64,000 bases of DNA from Anopheles merus (taxonomy: Eukaryota; Arthropoda; Insecta; Diptera; Culicidae). Location of the stretch: the NCBI RefSeq assembly GCF_017562075.2, contig NC_054083.1, positions 51,350,442-51,414,441 of the forward strand. Reading direction: 5' to 3'. Made by a program: the position numbers and the translations under genes. Positions 55,149-64,000 of the stretch are shown here, in pieces. The notes under the pieces were generated by a model, which was given only the letters and a program-made list of their open reading frames with translations, ran no database searches and was not told the DNA's origin. Position 1 is the first letter of the stretch. Every line of letters begins with the position of its first letter.

Positions 55149-57837
55149 GCCATTAACAACAACTACCACTATCCGTGATTTGTGTGAAAAAGGAAAATTG
55201 GAAAAAAAAATGGAAGAAGCGAGTCGGGAGTTAAAACCCGAAGGATTGCCTAATAGAGGGATCAAGTTGGTGTGTTGTGGGCCTTCCACCTCAGCAGGGA
55301 AAGGATAATTATCGGGAAGCTGCACGGCAACAGCAATGTCTGGGTGCGACGGCTACCGATGGGAGAAGAACCCCCGAGAAGAAGAGGAAACGTGCAAAGC
55401 AAAGCGAGTAGAATGGGTTTTGGGATCGATCTTAGTAAGGCTTGGTGGTGGTGGTGGTGGTGGTGTAGGCTCCGTTGCTATGGTGTGCGATGATCTCCAG
55501 CGCGGTTGCTTGATCTTCTCATCTCAGTTGTGAAAAGGGTGACGACGACAAGAATCGAGAGAGGAAACCTGTTTAGGAGCTAATCCAATAAATACTCCGA
55601 ATAGGAGGAGAATGAAGCACCCTGCGCTCCTTCACACCTCTTTTGTCCCTTTTTTGTGTGGTGGAGGGGAGTGTATCATGAAAAATGGGAGTGTGATTAT
55701 GATTCTGTCTATGTTTATAAGAAAAGCACCAGTCGCTAGTATTAGGATTGTATTAAGATGGTCAGCGCGGAGGCGAAAAGAAAGAGAAGATTATAATGAT
55801 TATAATAATAACAATGATAATACAAACTCACTTACACTAAAGTGCGAAAATTAACGTTAAACTCTACTTTTTTTCTTTTGTTTTAACAAATATCACATAT
55901 ACAAAAGGTGAAGAAAGATTGGAATGTGATCCGTTGTTCGCTTGTTGGCTTTAATCTGTGGTGAGGTGAGGGGGCCCCCTTCCGCCGAGTCATCCGAGTT
56001 TCACCTTTTTTTTTCGGGCTTTATGGCGCGCCCGGCAGCATCGTGGAGAACATTCCCGTTTATGTATGAATCACGACCCAGCAGAGCGTGTGCGCGCGCG
56101 ATCCTGGGGTTGGTTGTTGCAGTGCAGTGCGGTGCAGAAATGCAACCTCCTACACCTTCCCCCTTCCTTCAAACCCAACTGGAATGTGACCGAACGAGAT
56201 TCTTGTACGGCGACGAGCGCGGCTGGGAAACGGCGATTTGATCGTTTCTCATGATGTCTTCCGAAAGGTCATTCCTCGTCAGAAGGCCAAAAGGGAGAGG
56301 CGCACAGAACGGAACGGAACTAGCAGGAACGCCCGAATTCGGTGTCTGTGTACGGTTGAACCAACAATGGGCGGCGGCTGTCTTTGTGTGTGTGTGTGTG
56401 TGTGTGTGTTTTTATTTATTTTATTTTAAGATTGTTTTGGAATGGAAATTTGAGTCCCGCTCGCAAAACGTACGTGCCAAAAGGTAACAGGAGCATGTTG
56501 AAATTTCTATTTTAAATCGAAAAAGTAACAGCAGCGAAGGATTCAAAGGAGACCTTTTCTCATCTTTTCGCAATTCGGCAAAAGCGTACTGAATGCTTTC
56601 GGTAAGATTGTTTTTTACTTTTATTTTGCAATAATTATATTTAACCGGTTGAGTTAATTTGTACATTTTTGTTGTGATTGACGTTTGAACGGAACCAGTA
56701 GAGAGATAGTATTGTTTTCGTTTTCCCTTTCAGCTATAACCTACACTTATTGAATGTTTATAAACTTTTATTTTTTGCTAAGAATCTTCGTCTTTTATCT
56801 TGTGTATTGCTTACTTTTATTAAAATTATCTTTCTTCCGTTCTCTTCCTATGAATTTGCGTTACGAAGTACCGTACCATCGTTATGATTTCTTTATGCAT
56901 TTTTGCTATCTGTCGCTATCGTCTAAAGAGGTTTGGCTGTCTAATCCGCGACCGTGGTTTGCAAGTGCAATTTTTTGAACCGGCATTCAATGGCAATGAA
57001 TAGTAGAAGAGAAAAAAACAATCTGTGACAAGGTACTAACCAGCAGCAAGCAGCGAGCGAGGAAAAACTTTTGAAAAATTCATCGCCTGATGATGGATCT
57101 GTGTGTCCACACACGTACCGGATTCGTAACGAGCACACTAACGCGCGGCACAGCCGGTGGAAAGTTTTCTGCTTTTCTCGCGCAAGCACACACACACCGA
57201 GAGAGACAGAGAGTTCGAACCGAACCAAGAACCGACCACGGCGCGCAAACTTTCTTTGAAGAACTGATTTATTCCCCAACGTTCGCAAACCTTTGGGGAA
57301 TAACGTTCGCAAACGAAATCCCCCTCCAGTGGATGGATGAGCTGTGGTAGAGAGAGAGAGAGAAAAACAAAAAAACGATAAATATAATTTAATAAACTTG
57401 CTTACAAAATCATGCAAAGAAATCCATTCCTATCAACACACGCTGCACGTGTCACAGAGAGCGTTTGTACAAGTGTGCTTAATGCTGCAAATTGCCTACT
57501 ATTAGGCGTTTGTTGTTAAAAATAACGCTGCATACTTTTAGGCGTCTTCAGCTCCGCTCCGGTGTGTTTATGCCCGTTTTAACGCGGTTGTTTCACGTTC
57601 AATATCGCACACCATAACACCATCATGATCTATCCCAACAAAACAAAACGCCCAAAATTGATCGGTGGCAAAACAGCCTACGGGGGAGGAATAAAACCGC
57701 TCAAACCACGTAAACAACATGAGTCCCAATTTTTTGTTATTGTTTTGCGCGCTGCTCTCTGTGGTGCTGCAGTGCTGCTGCTGAGCTTTAAATTTATCGC
57801 TTTTCAACACCGTCAACACGGTGTGGTAAAAACAGAT

Positions 57838-58002
<165 letters not shown>

Positions 58003-58597
58003 ACCAACTAAATCCCTTCAGAGATATATCTCTCCCCGCTTCTCGGCGTTTCCTCATGCCCTACCAAACTGAAGGATGGGAGGGATTTGGGTTTTGACTT
58101 CTCCACACACCTTTTTTTCTCTCTCTCCCGGGCTTCTCTTTTAAAGCATATTTCAGTACCCGTTGTGCAGTGTACCATTACCACCACCACCACCACCAGC
58201 ACTACCACGATCATCGGGCTGACCGGTTTTGCGTTGCGACAAAATTCAACCTATTGGCCCGGGCCAGGCCAGGCCCCCCTTGCTGCAGCAGCACCGGACC
58301 ACCGGTGGCACTAAAAATACTTTCACGAAACACGACACGAACCCCCTCCCCCCCCCCCACCAGTCTCGCCTCCCCACCACCGACACGTGTGTGCTTTTGG
58401 TGATTTATATTATTAGAGCTGTTTTTTTTTTTCCTTTTTATTCGCTCTCGTTTTTCATTTCGCTTTTCTTGTTTTTCCTCCCAAGTCGAACCCAGATAGA
58501 GAAAGCGACACTGCGTAGAAATGAAGCTGTGCATTGTAATTGGAAACTGTAGCGCAGGCTGCACCGGTTGCAATGGCTACTGCCTCCCCAAGCATCT

Positions 58598-58670
58598 GTT
58601 TCCGTGGTGTAGTGGTTATCACATCCGCCTAACACGCGGAAGGCCCCCGGTTCGATCCCGGGCGGAAACA
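58598..58670 (+). tRNA. tRNA-Val (AAC)
   Basis: A 73-nt intronless tRNA with acceptor stem GTTTCCG/CGGAAAC, D arm TGGTGTAGTGGTTATCA, anticodon AAC at 58631-58633, T arm GGTTCGATCCC and a T run just downstream. All internal promoter elements are present. Confidence 0.96.
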
Positions 58671-59336
58671 TGAAGACTTTTTTTCACCTTCACCATTGTA
58701 ATGTTATACTTTTTCTTCTCTTCTTTATACTCTTTCTACTCTTTCGTCTCACAAACCCGATCCTATGTGATCAACAAAATAACATCTCAAACCACTACTG
58801 TAAATGATGCTTTTCATAGAGTGTTTTTTTTTCAAGATTGATTCAAATAATTAAATTCGTTACAGCAACTGGTGACAAGCGCCATCTCCAAAGGACTGCT
58901 AGATCCAACAAACCAGAATTGTAACGGCTTTGCTGCGCATATTGCATAGCCAATAGGCGGATCTAAAGGCTCCCTAACACAGTTGCCCCCCAAACGTATG
59001 CAATCTGCGTAACAAACTTATTCAAAATCTTCAAGAGCAATGTAATAAACTCACGCACCAACGAGAAACTCATCAACTCACGCTCTTATTGTAACTGCTC
59101 GGGCTCATTCATGCATTTTTTAAATTGGCAAAACAAATTATGCTGTTTGTTGATTACTGTATCGTTTTGGAGCGCTCCTGTAATGGAACCCTTCACCCTG
59201 TTTCACAAATTCACACTCCTGCTGTGGTAATTCAATTATAATGACACTTCATGAAGCTCCGAAAAAACAGATACAACTCACCCGAAAGCCTCACAATCGA
59301 GCTCATTCTGGACGTTCGTTTGGGGAACTAACCATC
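58671..59336. other. Upstream region of the + strand LRR gene
   Basis: No coding exon seen. It should contain the promoter and 5' UTR of the LRR gene that starts at 59337; no clear TATA box was found. Confidence 0.5.
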
Positions 59337-60777
59337 ATGGAAGTGAATCGCGAATGGACCATCTCGTTATTGCTAACATTAGGTAGAACAAATCGCCCCA
59401 AATCAGTTCCACGAAAAGGATATTTTCACTCTCTCTCTCACTAACGCTCCTCTTCTTCCAGCAAACCTATGGCTCTGGACAAACGGACCAGCGATCGTTC
59501 AATCGGCCCCACAGCCTTGCCAGCTGCAGGGAGCCAAATGTGTCTACGATAAGCTCAACCTTTCGGCCGACGGACTGCAACGCTTGCGCACCTCCGGGCG
59601 CGATCTCCCGCAAGTGTTTCAGATCGATGTGAAGCTGCTGATCACCCCCTACCCCGACGGGGTACTGCTCCAACTCATCTCGAAGTTTGTGCAGGAAGTC
59701 GTGTACGAGAACTATCACGAGCGCATCTTACGCATTCCGCCCGTTTCCGCACTGACCGATCTCGGTTTCCGGAAGGCTCCACCACTGCAAGCGATCGCTG
59801 TGGCTGCCCCGAACAATCGACTCACCACGCTAAGCATCAAGCAATCGAACATCCGCTCCATGCCGAGTGCGCTGACCAATCTACCCCAGCTGACCACTCT
59901 CACCCTGGAGAACGGAGCCTTGGAGTCCGTCAGTCTCGAGCCACTGGCCAACAGTGTAAAGTTGTCTACCCTGATGTGTGGCAACAACAAGATCACACAG
60001 CTCATCCCAAGTCGCAACACGAGCCTCTTCATCCCGCTAAGCGATCTTACACTCGCCAACAACCTGCTCGAAACGATCGACGGGTCCTTCTTTCTACCCC
60101 TGCGACAGCTTACGTACCTTGACCTGGGCTCTAATCGCATCCAGCGCATCGAAGGACGTCCCCTCTCGCTGCCCCGGGTGATGTACATGCAGCTCGTAAG
60201 CAATCGGCTCGCCGAGCTGGATGTAACGCGCTGGAACCTGCCGAACGCGATCGAGATCTACTTCGACAACAACAACCTCACCCGCATACCGATCGGCATA
60301 CAAACCCTGCCCAATCTGACCACCCTGGCACTGCCCAACAATCTGCTAACCGTGGTCGATCTGCGCCGCCTAAACGGTTGGACCAAGCTACAGCGCATCA
60401 ACCTCGCTGCCAACCGGCTAACCAAGGTGATCGTAACGGGACAGGGTCGTACGTTGCTCCCAAACTTGGAACAGCTGGACCTGTCCAACAATCAGCTCAC
60501 CCAGCTGGAGTACGCACGGTGGGATCTGCCGAAGCTTTCCACACTGGTAGTCGCCCTCAATGGGCTCACCCGGTTGCCCGATCTGTTCAAGCTCTTTCCC
60601 AAGCTGAGACGTGCGTTCGTCTTCCAAAATCCGCTGCACTGCAACACCATCCGCCGGTGGCAGCAGTACATAGCGGAGTTTAAGCTGACCGTTGATACGG
60701 CCATGCCTGGGAGGAGCTGCGCTACGAACTCCACGCACAAGCTCCCATCGGGGCGTGTCATTTGCTGCGTAGAATAA
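59337..60777 (+). CDS. Secreted leucine-rich-repeat protein (LRIM-like, short)
   Basis: Exons 59337-59382 and 59462-60777 join (phase 1) to 453 residues. The N terminus MEVNREWTISLLLTLANLWLW looks like a signal peptide followed by a short Cys-bearing cap (PCQLQGAKC). About ten leucine-rich repeats follow, e.g. LTTLTLENGALESVSL, LTYLDLGSNRIQRIEG, LEQLDLSNNQLTQLEY, and a Cys-containing C-terminal cap (NPLHCNTIRRW ... SCAT) ending in a paired cysteine, ICCVE. No transmembrane segment or long coiled coil is seen, so it is probably extracellular. Mosquito LRR proteins of this general build (LRIM/APL1 families) act in complement-like immunity; assignment to that group is inference from architecture. 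It is convergent with the related gene at 60852-62294. AATAAA at 60773-60778 overlaps the stop codon. Confidence 0.88.
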
Positions 60778-60778
60778 A
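60773..60778 (+). promoter_or_regulatory. Poly(A) signal overlapping the stop codon of the + strand LRR gene
   Basis: The TAA stop (60775-60777) lies inside AATAAA, so the mRNA probably has a 3' UTR of only 10-30 nt. Confidence 0.55.
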
Positions 60779-60822
60779 GACGATCTTCGCCCCACGATAC
60801 CCTTTTGAGGAAGCCATTTTTT

Positions 60823-60828
60823 TTTATT
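60823..60828 (-). promoter_or_regulatory. Poly(A) signal of the - strand LRR gene
   Basis: AATAAA on the - strand, 24 bp after the stop of the gene ending at 60852. Cleavage would fall close to or inside the 3' end of the opposing gene. Confidence 0.55.
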
Positions 60829-60851
60829 CTCGTTAAAGAAGTCACCCAGCC

Positions 60852-62294
60852 TTAAGCCTTACAGCACAGCAGCAGCGACGGGGAGATCTGGATCGAACCA
60901 CTCGCACACTCGCTCGCCGACAGGGGCGGTATACCCATGATCAACTTCCCCGACAGTATCAGCTCCGCGCGCGCCTTCAACACACTGCACGGTATCGGAT
61001 TGTCGTAGAAGCTGAACGACTGTATGGAGGGGAATGCTTGTCCCAACGGCGCCACCGCGGTGAAGTTGTTGTGCGCCAAGCTGATGAAGCTGACCACCGG
61101 CAGATCAATGCCGGACGTGTTGAACCGATTCAGCGAACAGTACTCCGCGTACAGCGAGTCCAGCACGGGCAGACGGATGGGGCGTGAGCTGCGCAGAACC
61201 TTCACCGTCGGGTTGTTGGACAGATCGACCGAGTTCAGCTCGGGCAGCCCGTTCAGCGGGGCAAGATCGATCACGCCCGCCAGCCTGTTATCGCCCATGC
61301 CGAGCAGCTGCAGCTTGGGGAAGCGCCGTAACCGTTCCGGTAGCTTCTCGAACAGATTGTTGCTCAAGATTAGCCGCTTCAGGTTCGGCGCCGACAGCCA
61401 CTGCAGATCGATCGTGCGCAAACGGTTGTAGCTCACGTCCAGCATCTCCATCGTGGACCAGGTGACCGTTTGCTCGGACGCTATCTTCGCGAGGTTGTTG
61501 TTCCGCAGATCAATCATCGATAGGCTGGGCAGCCCGATAAATGCGGCCATGTCGAGGTTTTCCAGCCGATTCGAGGATAGGTACAGATACTCGATCGCCT
61601 GTGGCATTTCGCGGGCCGTGGGTATGATTGTCTCGATTTGATTGCGGCTCAGATCGAGCACCCGCAAGCGCCGGTTCTGGCCGAACGCACCGAGCGAGAA
61701 GTTGCGCAGTGCACACTCCGTGAAGGTAAGGTCTTCCAGCAGCGGCAAATTGCCGATCGTCTGAGGGATGCGCTCCAGTCCGCAGGTGTAGATAATGAGC
61801 TCGGTAACGTTGTTATCACCGGCACCGACCAGCAGCTGCTTCATGGATGGGGCTTCCAGCACCTGAATGCTGGAGAGGTACGTCCCGGGTGGGATTTGAA
61901 ACACCGGATCGTGGTATACGTACAGCTCCAGCTTGCTGAAGAACTCGGACATGCGGGTTAGGAAGGCGCCCGAGGGACTGATCGGTAGGTGCAGCATCTC
62001 GACCCGCACACTGTAGTACGTGGCGGGTGGAATGTTGCGAAGTGTGGTGTAGCCGTCCGTTAGCATGTTGAGCTTGGGCAGCATACAGGTCATCGCCATG
62101 CCCGGTGTACAGGTGGCAACGGCGAGCGATAGGGGAAGGCATGGTAAGCCAATTACTGCCAGTGTCAGCAACAGCACTAGTAATAGCAATGGGTCGATTA
62201 GCACAAGAACAGCAAGACACAGAACATAGAGCTTACCGGAGGAATAGCGTCCCATCGCTGTGAACGCAAACGTTTTGCACACGGATTGTGCCAT
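60852..62294 (-). CDS. Secreted leucine-rich-repeat protein (LRIM-like, paralogue)
   Basis: Open from ATG 62294 to TAA 60854-60852 (480 residues unspliced, 453 if the 81-nt intron 62236-62156 is removed). After a hydrophobic N terminus comes a cap with CTPGMAMTCMLPKLNM, then about ten LRRs such as LRVLDLSRNQIETI, LSMIDLRNNNLAKI and LKRLILSNNLFEKLP, then a C-terminal cap (NPIPCSVL ... SECAS) ending LLLCCKA, a paired cysteine like its neighbour. Layout, spliced length and ending match the + strand gene at 59337, so the two are divergent paralogues placed tail to tail. Likely extracellular; an immune role is inference. An in-frame ATG at 62255 is an alternative start. Confidence 0.88.
   Translation of the reverse strand: MAQSVCKTFAFTAMGRYSSGKLYVLCLAVLVLIDPLLLLVLLLTLAVIGLPCLPLSLAVATCTPGMAMTCMLPKLNMLTDGYTTLRNIPPATYYSVRVEMLHLPISPSGAFLTRMSEFFSKLELYVYHDPVFQIPPGTYLSSIQVLEAPSMKQLLVGAGDNNVTELIIYTCGLERIPQTIGNLPLLEDLTFTECALRNFSLGAFGQNRRLRVLDLSRNQIETIIPTAREMPQAIEYLYLSSNRLENLDMAAFIGLPSLSMIDLRNNNLAKIASEQTVTWSTMEMLDVSYNRLRTIDLQWLSAPNLKRLILSNNLFEKLPERLRRFPKLQLLGMGDNRLAGVIDLAPLNGLPELNSVDLSNNPTVKVLRSSRPIRLPVLDSLYAEYCSLNRFNTSGIDLPVVSFISLAHNNFTAVAPLGQAFPSIQSFSFYDNPIPCSVLKARAELILSGKLIMGIPPLSASECASGSIQISPSLLLCCKA
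62156..62236 (-). other. Probable in-frame 81-nt intron in the - strand LRR gene
   Basis: GTAAGC donor at 62236 and GGCAG acceptor ending at 62156, phase 1 on both sides, 27 codons with no stop. The paralogue has a phase-1 intron at the equivalent point, right after a short first exon. Without splicing the N terminus would have an implausibly long (about 38-residue) hydrophobic run containing Asp-Pro. Confidence 0.65.
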
Positions 62295-62689
62295 TCAGTG
62301 GCTGGACGCATGGTTTTTGATCGTTTTTCCCCCCATCATTTGATGTAAATGTACATTAAATTATCTCATTCACATTAGTAGAAGTAGTAGTAGTAGCAGC
62401 GAGTGGTACGTACATTGGCGTGTGTTAATAGTTATCGAAACTAGACTCAAAAATGCTTTCTAACATCCCAACCCCGTGTGTGATGGACACGGGGTTTATT
62501 AGCACATGTGTAACCGCGTAATCGTTCAATGCGTGATCGCCTATTGGGGCAAATTGTACCTTGCCACACCACGAACACGTGTGTGATTTGAAGTTATTAT
62601 AGATACTAACAAGGAAAGCGCACAGGTTTTGCTATACCTTCTTCAACGCATGACTCTAAATCACCGTTACCTTCTAATATCTATCTAAT
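62295..62689. other. Upstream region of the - strand LRR gene
   Basis: Nothing recognisable except a GTA-type run at about 62380-62399; should hold that gene's promoter. Confidence 0.4.
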
Positions 62690-62880
62690 GGCTGGTATCA
62701 TTGAATCCGTTCGTAGCGGGAACGTACGGCGCTCACACGGAATCCTAGGGATGGCAACACATTTCGTATACCCGGTCCTACAACGCCGCGGTAAAGTACT
62801 GTAGCAACCATCTAGTACGTCAGAAAAATGAGTGTCGGGACGTACCCCGCCGCTACGAACGGATTCAACCAATACCAGCC
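62690..62880. mobile_element. MITE-like element with about 30-bp terminal inverted repeats
   Basis: GGCTGGTAT...TTGAATCCGTTCGTAGCGG at the left end (62690-62719) is mirrored by CCGCTACGAACGGATTCAA...ATACCAGCC at the right end (to 62880). The 191-bp element has no coding capacity. A short AAT lies on both sides and could be a target-site duplication. Confidence 0.65.
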
Positions 62881-63452
62881 AATATATTGAATGATCGTCT
62901 CGCAAATCCCACGCCCATTTCCTTTCCAGAATATACATTCATGTTGAATGTTTCTCCGAAATTCTTCTTCAATTTATCTCTGTATGTGTTCCCGAATTAC
63001 CCGCATAGGATGCAGCCATTGGGAAGGAACTAGTGATGGGAGCTCCGAAATCCATTCCGACTCGGACATTCTTAATCCGGATCCGACTCAGGAAATAAAT
63101 ATGGCTTCGAATCCTGCTGCTACGAACGAATACAGATTCAATTGGCTACGATTAAATGCAGATTACGCCTATCGAATCCAAATGACTCCTATTGAATCTA
63201 TAGTGCGAAATAGTTACACTACAAAAGAAAGCTTGCAATCACAACCTTAGCTCCTAGCTAACATTGCTGTGTTTGTACGCGCGCACACACGTAAGCGAAC
63301 ATTCCCACATATATTTTACCCATTTCCTCAATTAGTTGACATTGTGTAAATATTTTCCAAACAAATAATTAAAACAATTTAAAGCAACGTTCAATAGCTT
63401 GCTAAATAGCTAAAATACATTTGTAGCGTACCTCATGTCACCGTATTAATAC

Positions 63453-63686
63453 ACGATGCGCAATCTCAGATTGCGCATATATTCGTTTTATCAAAATATA
63501 TGTCCATTCGCGTAGCCAACCCTGAGCTATAAACGTCATTTCCATACAATATCAGATTGCGCCAAGATAGCGCATAAATTTTCAAGATAATATGTCCGAG
63601 ATATGTAAATAGTTTTTGACAGATAAATATATCAAACCGATCCGTTTGACAGATAAATATATGCGCAATCTGAGATTGCGCATCGT
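63453..63686. mobile_element. MITE-like element with palindromic terminal repeats
   Basis: ACGATGCGCAATCTCAGATT at 63453 is the start of a roughly 30-bp inverted repeat whose partner ends at 63686. Each terminal repeat itself contains the hairpin GCGCAATCT-C/G-AGATTGCGC. An internal AGATTGCGC occurs near 63552 and GACAGATAAATATAT is repeated directly at about 63618 and 63648. 234 bp, no ORF of note, no clear target-site duplication. Confidence 0.65.
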
Positions 63687-64000
63687 CTATTGCTACGGTC
63701 ACCGTGTACATCACGATTTTGTCATCCAACCTATAACTGGAGGACGTGTACGATTGGCAACACCAGAAGAAAATGCACCTTTTCTGGCAGCACCGGCCTA
63801 CTCGATGTCAGACGTCAAGCTCAAGATCTTCATCCTCTTTCTGCTTCCGCACTTCCAACGCGATGGACGTACGTCGAGTCCGAAGAATCACCGCGCTTTA
63901 TATTGCGCACTTTTGTAACATGTATTGTACTAAAAGCACTAAACATTTATTGAATCCGAATTATTTCTGAAAGCTCACAATAAATCGTGTGAGTCTGATA
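63687..64000. other. Right edge of the window, unassigned
   Basis: An open + strand frame runs through 63687-63918 (e.g. PITGGRVRLATPEENAPFL) but I do not recognise it. It could be part of an exon continuing outside the window or chance. AATAAA occurs near 63980. Confidence 0.3.

Noticed and set aside
62948..63250. 100-codon + strand frame near the right edge
   Set aside because: It lies between two MITE-like elements, is Asn/Ser-rich with no domain, and its start (ATGGGAGCTCCG-like repeat sequence nearby) resembles repeat DNA rather than an exon.

Overview
This is eukaryotic nuclear DNA, most likely from an Anopheles-type mosquito. The evidence is short GT-AG introns, insect-like protein-coding genes, intron-bearing tRNA-Tyr genes, many dinucleotide microsatellites and small inverted-repeat elements. 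The species call is inference. Exon joins were made by eye from reading frame and splice dinucleotides and are unconfirmed by transcripts.

Left part (1-21 kb) is gene-dense. The 3' exons of a peptidylglycine alpha-hydroxylating monooxygenase gene (PHM; + strand) run to 5976. An ENOSF1-like L-fuconate dehydratase (+, 9236-16419) follows; its 5.4-kb third intron hosts a complete gene on the opposite strand for the inner nuclear membrane LEM-domain protein MAN1 (14711-11547). Only 313 bp later comes the replisome factor AND-1/Ctf4 (WDHD1; +, 16733-20944), which carries one tRNA-Tyr gene inside an intron.

Middle part (21-45 kb) has almost no recognisable protein-coding sequence. Its outstanding feature is a cluster of seventeen further tRNA-Tyr(GUA) genes, all with introns: five on the - strand (29770-31870) and twelve on the + strand (35151-36734 and 40026-42318). 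The two arms point away from each other, share spacer and intron sequence, and look like an inverted duplication followed by block duplications.

Right part (45-64 kb): a two-exon gene for a protein I do not recognise (45381-53721, 6.6-kb intron), then a microsatellite-rich gap, a tRNA-Val(AAC), two tail-to-tail genes for secreted leucine-rich-repeat proteins (59337-60777 + and 62294-60852 -) whose poly(A) signals lie within a 74-bp gap, and two miniature inverted-repeat elements near the right edge.

No operon logic applies. The functional themes are neuropeptide amidation (PHM), sugar-acid metabolism (ENOSF1), nuclear envelope/Smad signalling (MAN1), DNA replication (AND-1), translation (tRNAs) and probable extracellular LRR proteins of the kind used in mosquito immunity.
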